DNA of 64,000 nt from Cellulomonas sp. Leaf334 (GTDB lineage: Bacteria; Actinomycetota; Actinomycetes; Actinomycetales; Cellulomonadaceae). Below the pieces are notes generated by a model. It saw only the letters and a program-made list of their open reading frames with translations. It did no database searches and had not been told where the DNA came from. The stretch spans positions 160,871 through 224,870 of the forward strand of contig NZ_LMOO01000006.1 of NCBI RefSeq assembly GCF_001424195.1. Direction: 5' to 3'. This document shows, in pieces, positions 19,425 to 28,244 of the stretch. Made by a program: the position numbers and the translations under genes. Numbering within the stretch: position 1 is the stretch's first letter; each line of letters opens with the position of its first letter.

Positions 19425-20267
19425 GTGATCGACCGACCTCCCCGCGACCTCGACGAAGGCTCGTCACCGACGTCGTGGCCGAGCCGGGAGTCACCCGAAG
19501 CAGCCGCGACCGGACCCCGGATGCCGGACGTGACGGTGCCTGACGACGGGCAGTCCCCGCACTCGTCGACGCGTCGCCACGCCGCGGCCCGTCGGCCGAG
19601 CGGCGCGGGATCCCTGCTGCGCGAGACGGCGATCATCCTCGTCAGCGCGATCGTCCTGTCGCTGCTGGTCAAGACGTTCCTGGTGCAGGCGTTCTTCATC
19701 CCCAGCCAGTCGATGCACGACACGCTCATCGAGCACGACCGGATCCTCGTGAGCAAGCTCACGCCGGGCCCGTTCGACCTGCGTCGCGGTGACATCGTCG
19801 TCTTCAAGGACCCCGGTGGCTGGCTGCCGTCCGACACGGCCCCCGACCCGGGCCCGGTCCGGGGTGCGATCAACTCCGCGCTGACGTTCATCGGGCTCTA
19901 CCCGGCCGACGCCAACGAGCACCTGGTCAAGCGTCTCATCGGGCTGCCCGGCGACCACGTCTCCGCCGAGGTCGGTGGGCCCGTGGTGGTCAACGGCGAG
20001 CCGCTCGACGAGCCCTACCTGGCGGCGGGCGTGCAGCCCAGCGACATCGCGTTCGACGTCACCGTGCCGCCGAACAGCATCTGGGTCATGGGCGACAACC
20101 GGTCGCACTCGTCGGACTCCCGCTACAACCAGGGCAACGCCGGCGGAGGATCGGTCCCCGTCGACAACGTCGTCGGCATGGCCTTCGTGACGGTGTGGCC
20201 CATCGAGCGCATGGGGCTCCTGCGCAACCCGACCAGCACGTTCGCGGACGTGCCCGACCAGCCGTGA
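19425..20267 (+). CDS. lepB: Signal peptidase I
   Basis: Membrane-bound serine protease that removes signal peptides from secreted proteins. A transmembrane helix (about residues 66-90, [17 protein letters not shown]) precedes the catalytic region with the nucleophile serine in PSQSMHDTL (about residue 96) and the general-base lysine in [10 protein letters not shown] (about 169). The [12 protein letters not shown] box is present near 225. The first 65 residues are a polar cytoplasmic extension. The start is uncertain: GTG at 19425 is assumed, with ATG at 19521 as an alternative that shortens the extension. The stop overlaps the rnhB GTG. Confidence 0.93.
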   Translation: MIDRPPRDLDEGSSPTSWPSRESPEAAATGPRMPDVTVPDDGQSPHSSTRRHAAARRPSGAGSLLRETAIILVSAIVLSLLVKTFLVQAFFIPSQSMHDTLIEHDRILVSKLTPGPFDLRRGDIVVFKDPGGWLPSDTAPDPGPVRGAINSALTFIGLYPADANEHLVKRLIGLPGDHVSAEVGGPVVVNGEPLDEPYLAAGVQPSDIAFDVTVPPNSIWVMGDNRSHSSDSRYNQGNAGGGSVPVDNVVGMAFVTVWPIERMGLLRNPTSTFADVPDQP

Positions 20268-21055
20268 CCCTGCTCGACGCACCGAGGGCGACCACCCCGA
20301 GGGTCGCGCCGCACCTGCGCCACGAACGCGTGCTCCTGCGCGACGGCGCGCGGCTCCTCGCGGGCATGGACGAGGTCGGTCGCGGCTCGCTCGCCGGCCC
20401 GGTGAGCGTGGGCGTCGTCGTCGTCGACGTGACGACCAGGTCGGCTCCGAAGGGCGTCGCGGACTCCAAGCTCCTCGCGCCCGCCGCTCGGACCCGGTTG
20501 CTGCCCGCACTCGGTCGCTGGGGGCTCGCCCGGGCGGTCGGTCATGCGAGCGCCGCAGAGATCGACGAGATCGGCATCATCGCAGCCCTGCGGCTCGCGG
20601 GGACGCGTGCGCTGGCGACCGTCACGGCGACCGTCGGGACCGTCGACGTCGTGCTCCTGGACGGCTCGCACGACTGGCTCAGCCGCCCCGCCCAGGCCGA
20701 CCTCTTCACGCTCGACGAGGAGCCGGCGCTCCCCGCACCACGCGTGCACATGCGCGTGAAGGCCGACCGGACGTGCGCGTCCGTCGCGGCGGCGAGCGTG
20801 CTCGCCAAGTGCGAGCGGGACGCGATGATGGTCGCCCTGGCCGCCGAGCACCCCGCGTACCGCTGGGACGAGAACAAGGGCTACGCGTCCGCCGAGCACA
20901 TGGCGGCGCTGCGCGAGCTCGGGCCGAGCGTGCTGCACCGGCGCTCGTGGCGGCTTCCGGGGACGACGGGCGACTCGGAGCTGACGATCGACGAGCGGCT
21001 GCTCGTGGACGAGGCGTTCCTCGGGCAGGCTGCCGGGAGTGACGAACTGGTCTGA
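20264..21055 (+). CDS. rnhB: Ribonuclease HII
   Basis: Cuts RNA in RNA-DNA hybrids and single ribonucleotides in DNA. The 263-residue protein has the four acidic catalytic residues: Asp 36 and Glu 37 in [13 protein letters not shown], Asp 133 in LLDGSHDW and Asp 168 in [18 protein letters not shown]. The GTG at 20264 overlaps the lepB stop by four bases, so translation is coupled. Family length is normal, with a short N-terminal extension. Confidence 0.95.
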   Translation: MTLLDAPRATTPRVAPHLRHERVLLRDGARLLAGMDEVGRGSLAGPVSVGVVVVDVTTRSAPKGVADSKLLAPAARTRLLPALGRWGLARAVGHASAAEIDEIGIIAALRLAGTRALATVTATVGTVDVVLLDGSHDWLSRPAQADLFTLDEEPALPAPRVHMRVKADRTCASVAAASVLAKCERDAMMVALAAEHPAYRWDENKGYASAEHMAALRELGPSVLHRRSWRLPGTTGDSELTIDERLLVDEAFLGQAAGSDELV

Positions 21056-21113
21056 CGGTCCGCTCCCGTGGCGTCGCGCGGCCCTGGCTGCACGCATGGG
21101 GGATGATGTCCCG

Positions 21114-21437
21114 GTGAGCGCGGAGGACCTGGAGAACTACGAGACCGACATGGAGCTCGCGCTGTACCGCGAGTACCGCGACGTCGTGGGGCTCTTCTCC
21201 TACGTCGTGGAGACCGAGCGGCGCTTCTATCTCGCCAACCAGGTGGACCTGCAAGTTCGTTCAGCGGCCGGCGAGGTCTACTTCGAGCTGACGCTCGCCG
21301 ACGCCTGGGTGTGGGACGTCTACCGCTCGGCCCGGTTCGTGAAGTCGGTGCGCGTCGTCACGTTCAAGGACGTGAACGTCGAGGAGCTGGCGAAGGCCGA
21401 GCTCGACCTGGGCGGCAGCGCGGGCTTCGCCCGCTGA
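21114..21437 (+). CDS. DUF2469 conserved actinobacterial protein
   Basis: 107-residue cytosolic protein that begins SAEDLENYETDMELALYR and contains the very conserved block VVGLFSYVVETERRFYLANQ. This matches the DUF2469 family found between rnhB and yraN in actinobacteria; its function is unknown. The GTG at 21114 gives the conserved family start and follows GGGGGA at a good distance; an ATG at 21096 would add six residues. About 200 bases without a gene follow. Confidence 0.88.
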   Translation: MSAEDLENYETDMELALYREYRDVVGLFSYVVETERRFYLANQVDLQVRSAAGEVYFELTLADAWVWDVYRSARFVKSVRVVTFKDVNVEELAKAELDLGGSAGFAR

Positions 21438-21637
21438 CGTCGGCCTGGGGTCGGGTTCGGCGGTTCGCCGCCGCGCCGGACCCACGTCAGCGTGGCCACG
21501 CAGCCCGTCGGAGTTCCACCACGCGGCTCGCGCCGAGCCGCCCACAGACCGCCGCGACGTGCCCGCGTCCACGGGATCGGGCACCGCGCCGCTTCTGACC
21601 TGCCCGCGCTGGCAGCGTCCTGCGCGGAGGTGGTCCG

Positions 21638-21994
21638 GTGCGCGCGAAGGACGCAGTGGGGCGGTACGGGGAGGACGTGGCGGAAGCCCATGTCCGGGCC
21701 CGTGGATGGGACGTGCTGGACCGGAACTGGCGGACCCGGGACGGTGAGCTCGACCTCGTGGCGCTCGACGGCCACGAGCTGGTCGTCGTCGAGGTCAAGA
21801 CACGGCGGTCGACCGCGTACGGGCACCCCGCCGAGGCTGTGACCGCCCGCAAGCTCGCCCGCGTGCGACGGCTCGCGGCGCAGTGGCTCGCCGCGCACGA
21901 CGTGCACCCGGTGTCGGTGCGGATCGACGTGATCGCCGTGCTGCTGCCCCCGCGGGGTGCGGCCCAGGTCGACCACCTCGTCGGGGTGGTCTAG
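21638..21994 (+). CDS. YraN/UPF0102 family endonuclease-like protein
   Basis: 118-residue protein with the restriction-endonuclease-like core: GRYGEDVAEAHVRARGW, then GELDLVALDG (Glu 37, Asp 39) and VVVEVKTRR (Glu 52, Lys 54), matching the PD-(D/E)xK pattern of the UPF0102 family. Members sit next to comM and dprA and may act on branched or recombining DNA, but a defined role is not established. The GTG at 21638 follows GGAGG. The stop TAG directly precedes the comM GTG. Confidence 0.9.
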   Translation: MRAKDAVGRYGEDVAEAHVRARGWDVLDRNWRTRDGELDLVALDGHELVVVEVKTRRSTAYGHPAEAVTARKLARVRRLAAQWLAAHDVHPVSVRIDVIAVLLPPRGAAQVDHLVGVV

Positions 21995-23518
21995 GTGGTC
22001 CTCGGTCGGACGCTGGGCGTCGCCCTCGTCGGGCTGACCGGGCACGTGGTCGAGGTGGAGGCGCACCTCGCACCGTCGTTGCCCGCGTTCACCCTCGTCG
22101 GGCTGCCCGACGCTTCGTTGGCAGAGTCCCGCGACAGGGTCCGAGCGGCCGTCACGTCGTCGGGTCTCGCGTGGCCGAACCGGCGCATCACCGTGAACCT
22201 CTCGCCCGCCACACTCCCGAAGTCGGGCTCGGGCTTCGACCTCGCGATCGCCGTGGCCACGCTGGCGGGTGCGGAGGCCATCGACCCGACCGCGCCGCGG
22301 GGAGTGGTCCACCTCGGCGAGCTCGGGCTCGACGGTCGGCTGCGTCCCGTGCGCGGTGTGCTGCCCGCGGTCGCGGCCGCCGTCGCCGCGGGCTGGTGCC
22401 GGGTGGTCGTCGCGGAGGCGAACGCGGCAGAGGCGCGTCTGGTGCCCGGCGCGCGGGTCGTCGGCGCGACGAGCCTGGCGGAGGTCGCGGCAACCTACGG
22501 TGCGACCGTCGAGGTGCCGGAGGTGGCGCCGGTGTCCCCGGAGGCGGTGCCGCGGCACGCCGGCCGGTCCGCGCTGGACCTCGCGGACGTCGTCGGGCAG
22601 GACGACGCTCGGGCGTGCCTCGAGGTCGCCGCGGCGGGCGGGCACCACCTGCTGATGGTCGGCCCACCGGGGACCGGCAAGACGATGCTCGCGGCCCGCC
22701 TGCCCGGGTTGCTGCCGGACCTGTCGGAGGCCGACGCCGTCGAGGTCACGGCGGTGCACTCGGTGGCGGGTGCCTTCGACCCGGGCGACGGTCTGCTGCG
22801 TCGACCGCCCTTCGAGGACCCGCACCACACCGCGACGCCGGCGAGCGTCGTCGGCGGGGGATCGGGAGTCCCACGCCCCGGGGCGGCCTCACGCGCGCAC
22901 CGCGGTGTCCTGTTCCTCGACGAGGCGCCGGAGTTCTCGACCGCGGTGCTGCAGACCCTGCGGCAGCCGCTGGAGCACGGCGAGCTCGTGCTCCACCGCG
23001 CTGCCGGCACCGCGCGCTACCCGGCGCGCTTCCAGCTCGTCCTCGCGGCCAACCCGTGCCCGTGCGGACTGGCGGTCGGCAAAGGGCTCGCGTGCACGTG
23101 TCGCAGCGAGCAGCGTCGCCGGTACTTCGGGAAGCTGTCGGGCCCGTTGCTCGACCGGGTGGACCTGCAGGTCGAGCTCCACCCCGCCCGGGCGGGAGCA
23201 GGTGCGGGGGAGTCCTCGGCCGTCGTCGCCGGGCGGGTGCTCGACGCGCGTGCAGCGCAGGCGCTCCGGCTCGCCGGGACACCGTGGCGCACGAACGGCG
23301 ACGTCCCGGGCAGCTGGCTGCGGGAGCGGCTCGGCCCCGACCGCGCCCTGGTCACGGACCTGGACCGCGCGGTCGATCGCGGCACCCTGAGCCTGCGCGG
23401 GGTCGACCGGGTGCTGCGCGTCGCGTGGACCGTGGCGGACCTGGCCGGACGGGTCGCACCCAGTCGCGCCGACGTGGGTCACGCCCTCCTGCTGCGTACC
23501 CGCGGGCACGGCGCATGA
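21995..23518 (+). CDS. comM: ComM/YifB Mg-chelatase-like AAA+ ATPase
   Basis: 507-residue AAA+ helicase-type protein linked to natural transformation and branch migration. It has the N-terminal ChlI-like domain (FTLVGLPDASLAESRDRVR, LGELGLDGRLRPVRG), then Walker A VGPPGTGKTMLAARL at about residue 225, Walker B GVLFLDEAPEF at about 307, and the ANPCPCG cysteine cluster near 352 with a further Cys pair downstream (ACTC). The C-terminal Mg_chelatase_C region is present. The gene starts on the base after yraN and its stop overlaps the dprA ATG. Confidence 0.95.
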   Translation: MVLGRTLGVALVGLTGHVVEVEAHLAPSLPAFTLVGLPDASLAESRDRVRAAVTSSGLAWPNRRITVNLSPATLPKSGSGFDLAIAVATLAGAEAIDPTAPRGVVHLGELGLDGRLRPVRGVLPAVAAAVAAGWCRVVVAEANAAEARLVPGARVVGATSLAEVAATYGATVEVPEVAPVSPEAVPRHAGRSALDLADVVGQDDARACLEVAAAGGHHLLMVGPPGTGKTMLAARLPGLLPDLSEADAVEVTAVHSVAGAFDPGDGLLRRPPFEDPHHTATPASVVGGGSGVPRPGAASRAHRGVLFLDEAPEFSTAVLQTLRQPLEHGELVLHRAAGTARYPARFQLVLAANPCPCGLAVGKGLACTCRSEQRRRYFGKLSGPLLDRVDLQVELHPARAGAGAGESSAVVAGRVLDARAAQALRLAGTPWRTNGDVPGSWLRERLGPDRALVTDLDRAVDRGTLSLRGVDRVLRVAWTVADLAGRVAPSRADVGHALLLRTRGHGA

Positions 23519-24720
23519 GCGGCGACCAGGCGGACGTGTCTGCGCGCGCGACGTGGAGCGCGTTGGTCGAGCCCGGGGACGTCGTCGCCGGGACCCTCGT
23601 GGGTCTGCTCGGTGCCGTGGACGCTCTCGACTGGGTTCGCGCAGCGCATCGGCACGGTCCCGACCTCGCCCGGGTCGAGGACCGGTTCGGCGCTCTCGCC
23701 GACGCCGACCGGAGGCGGGTGGCCAAGGCGCTCGCACGATGGGCCGTTCGGTTGCCGGAGTGCGACCCGGGCCGGGATCTCGAGCGCCTGGACCGGCTCA
23801 GGGGGACGCTGCTGGTGCCGGGTGACCCGCGCTGGCCGTCAGCCCTCGACGATCTCGGGACCGCGGCGCCGTTCTGCGTGTGGGTCCGTGGTGAGCCGGA
23901 CCTCGGGGCGGCGCTCACGCTGTCGGCAGCGGTCGTCGGGTCGCGCGCTGCGACCTCGTACGGGGAGCGTGTCGCGTTCGACCTCGCCGACGGACTCACG
24001 GCGGACGGGTTGTGCGTGGTCTCCGGCGGTGCGTACGGCATCGACGCGGCGGCGCACCGTGGCGCCGTCGCGCGGGGCGGACGCACCCTCGTGGTCCTCG
24101 CGGGTGGTGTCGACCGGGCCTATCCGGCGGGCAACGCACGGCTGCTCGACGCGGTCGTGGGGGCGGGCGGAGCGCTCCTGTCCGAGGTGCCGCCGGGCAG
24201 TCTGCCGACCAGGAGCCGGTTCCTGCAGCGGAACAGGCTCATCGCGGCAGCCGGTCGGGCCACGGTCGTGGTCGAGGCGGCGTGGCGGTCGGGGGCCATG
24301 AGCACCGCGCACCATGCCGCTCGTCTCCTCCGACCCGTCGGCGCCGTGCCGGGACCAGTGACGTCGATGGCGTCCGCAGGGTGTCACCGGCTGCTGCGCG
24401 AGGGGGTCGCGGTGTGCGTCACGGACGCGGCTGAGGTGCGTGAGCTCGCCGGGGTCATCGGCTCCGGCGTCGTCGCGGTGGCCGACGCGGCCAGCTCGGC
24501 GGACGAGCGTGCCGCACGGCGTCGCGACGTTCTCGATCCGGTGTCGCAGCGGGTCCTCGACGCTCTCGCCCGTCGCGTGCCCACCGACCTCGACCGGGTG
24601 GCGAGCCTCGCGGGCGTCACCGTCGCCGAGGCACGAGGCGCAGTGGGTCTCCTGGAGCTCGACGGGTGGGCGGCCCGCCGGGGGGACGGCTGGGTCGTCC
24701 TGAGGACCGACGAACCATGA
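23515..24720 (+). CDS. dprA: DNA-processing protein DprA
   Basis: Loads RecA on incoming single-stranded DNA during transformation. The 401-residue protein contains the Rossmann-type core with VVGSRAATSYGERVAF, VVSGGAYGIDAAAHRGA, VLAGGVDRAYPAGN and FLQRNRLIAAAGRATVVVEA, and a C-terminal winged-helix-like segment from about residue 335 (QRVLDALARRVPTDLDRVAS). The ATG at 23515 lies in ATGA with the comM stop. Together with yraN and comM it forms a small DNA-uptake and recombination cluster. Confidence 0.95.
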   Translation: MSGDQADVSARATWSALVEPGDVVAGTLVGLLGAVDALDWVRAAHRHGPDLARVEDRFGALADADRRRVAKALARWAVRLPECDPGRDLERLDRLRGTLLVPGDPRWPSALDDLGTAAPFCVWVRGEPDLGAALTLSAAVVGSRAATSYGERVAFDLADGLTADGLCVVSGGAYGIDAAAHRGAVARGGRTLVVLAGGVDRAYPAGNARLLDAVVGAGGALLSEVPPGSLPTRSRFLQRNRLIAAAGRATVVVEAAWRSGAMSTAHHAARLLRPVGAVPGPVTSMASAGCHRLLREGVAVCVTDAAEVRELAGVIGSGVVAVADAASSADERAARRRDVLDPVSQRVLDALARRVPTDLDRVASLAGVTVAEARGAVGLLELDGWAARRGDGWVVLRTDEP

Positions 24721-25091
24721 CGTCGGGTCGCTGTCCAGAAGGCGCGCCGGAAGCGATCGTGGATGAGAGGGGGTGAGGAGTTCCCCGGGTGAAAAACTCG
24801 CGCAATCGGGCCATTGTTCGTCGAAGAATCGGACATTGTGCCGGGATTCGCCCACGGTTAGGCCGGGCAGGTGAAAGTGCTCCTTGTTACCTGCTGTGTT
24901 TCAGGTCACCGTACTCACATGAACACCAACGAGATCGCGACGGGGACGCCTGATCGGGCGCTCCTGCGGCCCGCTTTCTCGGTTCGCCCGAGCGGCACGC
25001 GCGGATTGTCGAAGAACACCAATCGCGCATATCACCCCCTTTCTTCCGCCGAGCAGCTCTGCCCGGCGTTCCAGCAGGCGCAGCCCCGAGC
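24721..25091. other. 371-base non-coding gap before the sigma factor gene
   Basis: No convincing gene. The sequence is less GC-rich than its surroundings (for example gtgaaaaactcgcgcaatcg), which suggests a regulatory region. An imperfect repeat of tcgaagaa occurs at about 24821 and 25009, and gcaggt and acctgc form a weak inverted pair at about 24867-24895. I cannot assign a promoter with confidence. Confidence 0.5.
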
Positions 25092-26054
25092 ATGACGAAG
25101 ACAATGGAGTCGACGATGACGACGCAGCTGGACACCGCCTTCCCGGTGCACACGCGACTGACCAGCACGGCGCCCGAGGGCGTCATCCCGCAGCCGCGGT
25201 CGGCCGACGTGGACCTGCTCGCGCCCGCCTCCGTCCCGATCACGCGCGGTGTGCCTGCCCCCCGGACCCCGGTGGCGCCGACGCGTTCCGTCGAGGAGGT
25301 CGACGCCCTGTGGGAGGACTACAAGGCTGCGCCGTCGGCCCGTGCCCGCGAGGGCCTGATCCTGCACTACGCACCGCTCGTGTCGGCGGTCGCCGGCCGC
25401 GTCGGGATGCGCCTGCCCAGCACCGTCGAGCAGGCCGACCTGGTCTCCTACGGCATGTTCGGTCTCATCGACGCCATCGAGAAGTACCAGACGGACCGCT
25501 CGGTCAAGTTCGAGTCCTACGCCTCGTCCCGCATCCGCGGAGCCATCATCGACGAGCTGCGCGCGATGGACTGGGTCCCGCGCTCGGTCCGTACGAAGGC
25601 CCGCTCCGTCGACCGCGCGTACGCCGAGCTCGAGGCCAAGCTGCACCGCACGCCGACCGAGGACGAGGTCGCCCAGCACCTCGCGATGCCGGTCGAGGAC
25701 CTGCGCGCCATCTACTCCCAGCTCTCGACGGTGAACGTCGCGGCACTCGACGAGCTCCTCGGCGGCGGCGACGACCGCCCCGGCGGCGTGTCGCTCGGTG
25801 ACACCCTCGGCGACGAGCGGACCCTCGACCCCGCCAGCTCCATCGAGGCGGCCGAGACGAAGTTCCTCCTGGCCCGCGCGATCGAGTGTCTCGGTGAGCG
25901 TGAGCGCATCGTCGTGGTCCTCTACTACTACGAGGGCATGACGCTCGCCGAGATCGGTCGCGTCCTCGGCGTCACCGAGTCGCGCATCTCCCAGATGCAC
26001 ACGGCCGCGATGGTCCGGCTCCGCACCCGCCTCGTCGAGGCCGAGCGCGCCTGA
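25092..26054 (+). CDS. Sigma-70 family factor of the WhiG/FliA type
   Basis: 320-residue alternative sigma factor. After a variable N-terminus of about 70 residues come region 2 ([57 protein letters not shown]), region 3 ([19 protein letters not shown]) and region 4 ([19 protein letters not shown], then [19 protein letters not shown]). The [12 protein letters not shown] and DW(V)PRSVR segments are characteristic of the FliA/WhiG group. In Streptomyces WhiG drives sporulation, while motile actinobacteria use such factors for flagellar genes; a non-sporulating Cellulomonas-type host would favour motility. Position after dprA fits the whiG locus. The ATG at 25092 is the first of three close ATGs. 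Confidence 0.88.
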   Translation: MTKTMESTMTTQLDTAFPVHTRLTSTAPEGVIPQPRSADVDLLAPASVPITRGVPAPRTPVAPTRSVEEVDALWEDYKAAPSARAREGLILHYAPLVSAVAGRVGMRLPSTVEQADLVSYGMFGLIDAIEKYQTDRSVKFESYASSRIRGAIIDELRAMDWVPRSVRTKARSVDRAYAELEAKLHRTPTEDEVAQHLAMPVEDLRAIYSQLSTVNVAALDELLGGGDDRPGGVSLGDTLGDERTLDPASSIEAAETKFLLARAIECLGERERIVVVLYYYEGMTLAEIGRVLGVTESRISQMHTAAMVRLRTRLVEAERA

Positions 26055-26109
26055 CCGACGCCCGCGTCGGCGCCGTCCGGGCCGCGGGTCGACGTCTCAC
26101 GCGACCTGC

Positions 26110-26658
26110 CTACCTGCCGGGGTCGAGCGGGAGCAGGACGACCGGTCCCGCTCCGGGGAGCAGGCCGAGCGGGTCGACGTAGTCGTCACCCACGCGCACA
26201 CCCCAGTGCAGGCACGTGCCCGGCGCGCAGTGCGAACCCTCGGCGACGATCGTGCCGAGTCGCGTCCCCGCAGGGATGAGCCGGCCCACGTCGACGGCAG
26301 GCACCAGCGGTTCGACGCTCGAGCGGCGCCCCTCGGCGTCGGTCACCGTCACCACCGGTCGACCGCCCACGGTCCCCGCGAAGGTGACGACCCCGGAGAC
26401 GGGGGAGACGACTGCGGCGCCGAGGCTCGCTCTCAGGTCGACTCCGCGGTGGCCCGCGGCCCAGCGCACGGGCGGTGGCTCGAAGGCGCGGACCACGTCG
26501 GCGGCCCCGTCGAGCGGGAGGCGGTAGGTGCCGGCCTGCGGCGGGGAGCCCGGTGGGCCCGCGGTGCCCGCCGAGGCGGCGGCGACCATGAGGCCGAGCA
26601 GCAGCGTCCCGCTCCCGAGCGCGGCAGTGAGGCGGGCGGTGGGGAGTCGTCGGTTCAT
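26110..26658 (-). CDS. Secreted M23 (LytM-type) peptidase-like protein
   Basis: 182 residues with a signal peptide (about 1-30, ending AAASA) and one M23 domain. The zinc ligands His 70 and Asp 74 are in GHRGVDLRA and the last motif is CLHWGVRVG with His 151. The canonical HxH motif has Cys in place of the first His, and His 143 in SHCAPGTC lies nearby. It would act on cell-wall peptides outside the membrane, or regulate a hydrolase if inactive. The gene faces the sigma factor gene and lies upstream of rpsB, a usual place for an M23 gene in actinobacteria. Confidence 0.85.
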   Translation of the reverse strand: MNRRLPTARLTAALGSGTLLLGLMVAAASAGTAGPPGSPPQAGTYRLPLDGAADVVRAFEPPPVRWAAGHRGVDLRASLGAAVVSPVSGVVTFAGTVGGRPVVTVTDAEGRRSSVEPLVPAVDVGRLIPAGTRLGTIVAEGSHCAPGTCLHWGVRVGDDYVDPLGLLPGAGPVVLLPLDPGR

Positions 26659-26785
26659 GGCGCGATGGTTCGCGGTGACGGTGGTGCGCGGGGACGGGCG
26701 GGCCAGGTCTGTGGATGGCGTCGCCGGCCAGGCGGGCTGTGGTCGGCTCGCGGTGCGGGAGCGCGGGCTGCGGTCAGGAGCCCGG

Positions 26786-26815
26786 TCGGGAGCAGCCTCC
26801 GTGATCGGCTAGACT
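26786..26815 (+). promoter_or_regulatory. Possible rpsB promoter
   Basis: TAGACT at 26810-26815 fits the actinobacterial -10 pattern TANNNT. A weak -35, TCGGGA at 26786-26791, lies 18 bases upstream. Transcription from about 26822 would give a leader of about 260 bases before rpsB. Confidence 0.45.
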
Positions 26816-27079
26816 TCGGGTGCGACCGGTCCGTACCGGTCGACTTCGCGTGTCATCCACCCGATCCCCGGACCTTCGGCCTCACCGCCGACCAGGGCCA
26901 GGACGGGGTCGATCTCCGCAGCGGTCCGAGTGTCTGCCCACGTGGCAGGTGCCGGAGCGGACGACGACATGGCACCAGGGGCGCTGGCCTGAAGGTCGGA
27001 GCCGACAACCGAGATGCGGGCCCCCAGACGGGTCCGCCTTGACGCGTGCACCGTACGGTGCGCGCCGGAAGGACGTGCC
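26816..27079 (+). other. Long untranslated leader of rpsB with two short palindromes
   Basis: No gene is seen. gaccggt/accggtc (26824-26830 and 26835-26841) form a hairpin at the expected RNA 5' end, and the perfect palindrome gcaccgtacggtgc (27048-27061) lies just before the rpsB ribosome binding site (GGAAGGA, 27068). Such a leader could carry S2 autoregulation, but no known leader class was recognised. Confidence 0.4.
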
Positions 27080-28135
27080 ATGGCCGTCGTGACCATGCGC
27101 CAGCTGCTCGAGAGCGGTGTCCACTTCGGGCACCAGACCCGCCGCTGGAACCCCAAGATGAAGCGCTTCATCTTCACCGAGCGCAACGGCATCTACATCG
27201 TCGACCTGCAGCAGTCGCTGTCGTACATCGACAACGCCTACGACTTCGTCAGCCAGACCGTCGCGCACGGCGGCACCATCCTCTTCGTCGGCACCAAGAA
27301 GCAGGCGCAGGAGCCGGTCGCGGACCAGGCCGCCCGCGTCGGCATGCCGTACGTCAACCAGCGCTGGCTCGGTGGCATGCTCACCAACTTCAGCACGGTG
27401 CACAAGCGTCTCCAGCGCCTCAAGGAGCTCGAGCAGATCGACTTCGACGACGTGGCGGGCTCGAACCTCACGAAGAAGGAGCTGCTCGTCCTGCGCCGCG
27501 AGAAGGACAAGCTGGCCAAGACGCTCGGTGGCATCCGTGACATGGCCAAGGTCCCCTCGGCCGTGTGGATCGTCGACACGAACAAGGAGCACCTCGCCGT
27601 CAACGAGGCGCGCAAGCTCGGCATCCCCGTCGTCGCGATCCTGGACACCAACTGCGACCCGGACGTCGTCGACTACCCGATCCCGGGCAACGACGACGCG
27701 ATCCGCGCCGTCCAGCTGCTGACCCGCGTCATCGCGGACGCCGCTGCCGACGGTCTGCTGAAGCGCCACTCGGGTCGCACCGCGGCCGCCGAGGGCGCCC
27801 CGGCCGACGCCGAGCCGCTGGCCGAGTGGGAGCGCGAGCTGCTCGCCGGCGCCGAGGCCGACCTGGCGAGCACCGCGGTCGCCGCTGACGCGACCGAGGC
27901 CGTCGCCGAGGCCACGACCGAGATCGCCGAGGAGACTGCTGCTGCCGAGGTCGTCGCCGACCCCGTGGCCGACGAGGTCGTCGCCGAGGCGCTGACCGAC
28001 GAGGTCGTCGCCGAGGCTGTGACCGAGGACGTCGCCGAGGTCCAGGCCGAGGCTGTCGAGGCCGAGGTTGCGACCGAGGCTGCCGAGCCGGCCGCCGACG
28101 AGGCTGCCGCCGAGGGCGACGCCGACTCCAAGTGA
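27080..28135 (+). CDS. rpsB: 30S ribosomal protein S2 with a long acidic tail
   Basis: Small-subunit protein needed for late 30S assembly. Residues 1-235 are a normal S2 ([54 protein letters not shown]). From about 236 to 351 follows an Ala/Glu/Val-rich extension with an internal repeat related to ADEVVAEA, so the protein is about 90 residues longer than most S2 proteins. The ATG at 27080 follows GGAAGGA. tsf follows after 109 bases containing a hairpin. Confidence 0.97.
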   Translation: MAVVTMRQLLESGVHFGHQTRRWNPKMKRFIFTERNGIYIVDLQQSLSYIDNAYDFVSQTVAHGGTILFVGTKKQAQEPVADQAARVGMPYVNQRWLGGMLTNFSTVHKRLQRLKELEQIDFDDVAGSNLTKKELLVLRREKDKLAKTLGGIRDMAKVPSAVWIVDTNKEHLAVNEARKLGIPVVAILDTNCDPDVVDYPIPGNDDAIRAVQLLTRVIADAAADGLLKRHSGRTAAAEGAPADAEPLAEWERELLAGAEADLASTAVAADATEAVAEATTEIAEETAAAEVVADPVADEVVAEALTDEVVAEAVTEDVAEVQAEAVEAEVATEAAEPAADEAAAEGDADSK

Positions 28136-28141
28136 TCCTGC

Positions 28142-28179
28142 CGGTGCCGGCGGCCCGCTCGACGGGGCTGCCGGCACCG
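28142..28179 (+). terminator. Hairpin between rpsB and tsf
   Basis: Arms cggtgccggc (28142-28151) and gccggcaccg (28170-28179) are perfect complements; the 18-base loop contains further pairing (cccg/cggg). It begins six bases after the rpsB stop and may act as an attenuator or RNA-stabilising stem between the two genes. Confidence 0.55.
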
Positions 28180-28244
28180 CGGCACGTCACCGGACCGTTG
28201 AGGTCCGCACCACCGTCACGACACACGAGGAACGGACACGACTG

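Noticed and set aside
21883-23514. Long in-frame extension upstream of the dprA ATG
   Set aside because: Overlaps comM completely and is Arg/Gly-rich; DprA begins normally at 23515.
24721-25091. Possible riboswitch before the sigma factor gene
   Set aside because: No conserved core of a known class, such as c-di-GMP or ydaO-type aptamers, could be recognised.
24871-25095. 74-codon plus-strand frame beginning MKVLLVTCCVSGH before the sigma factor
   Set aside because: No good ribosome binding site, no domain and atypical codon use; treated as part of a regulatory gap.
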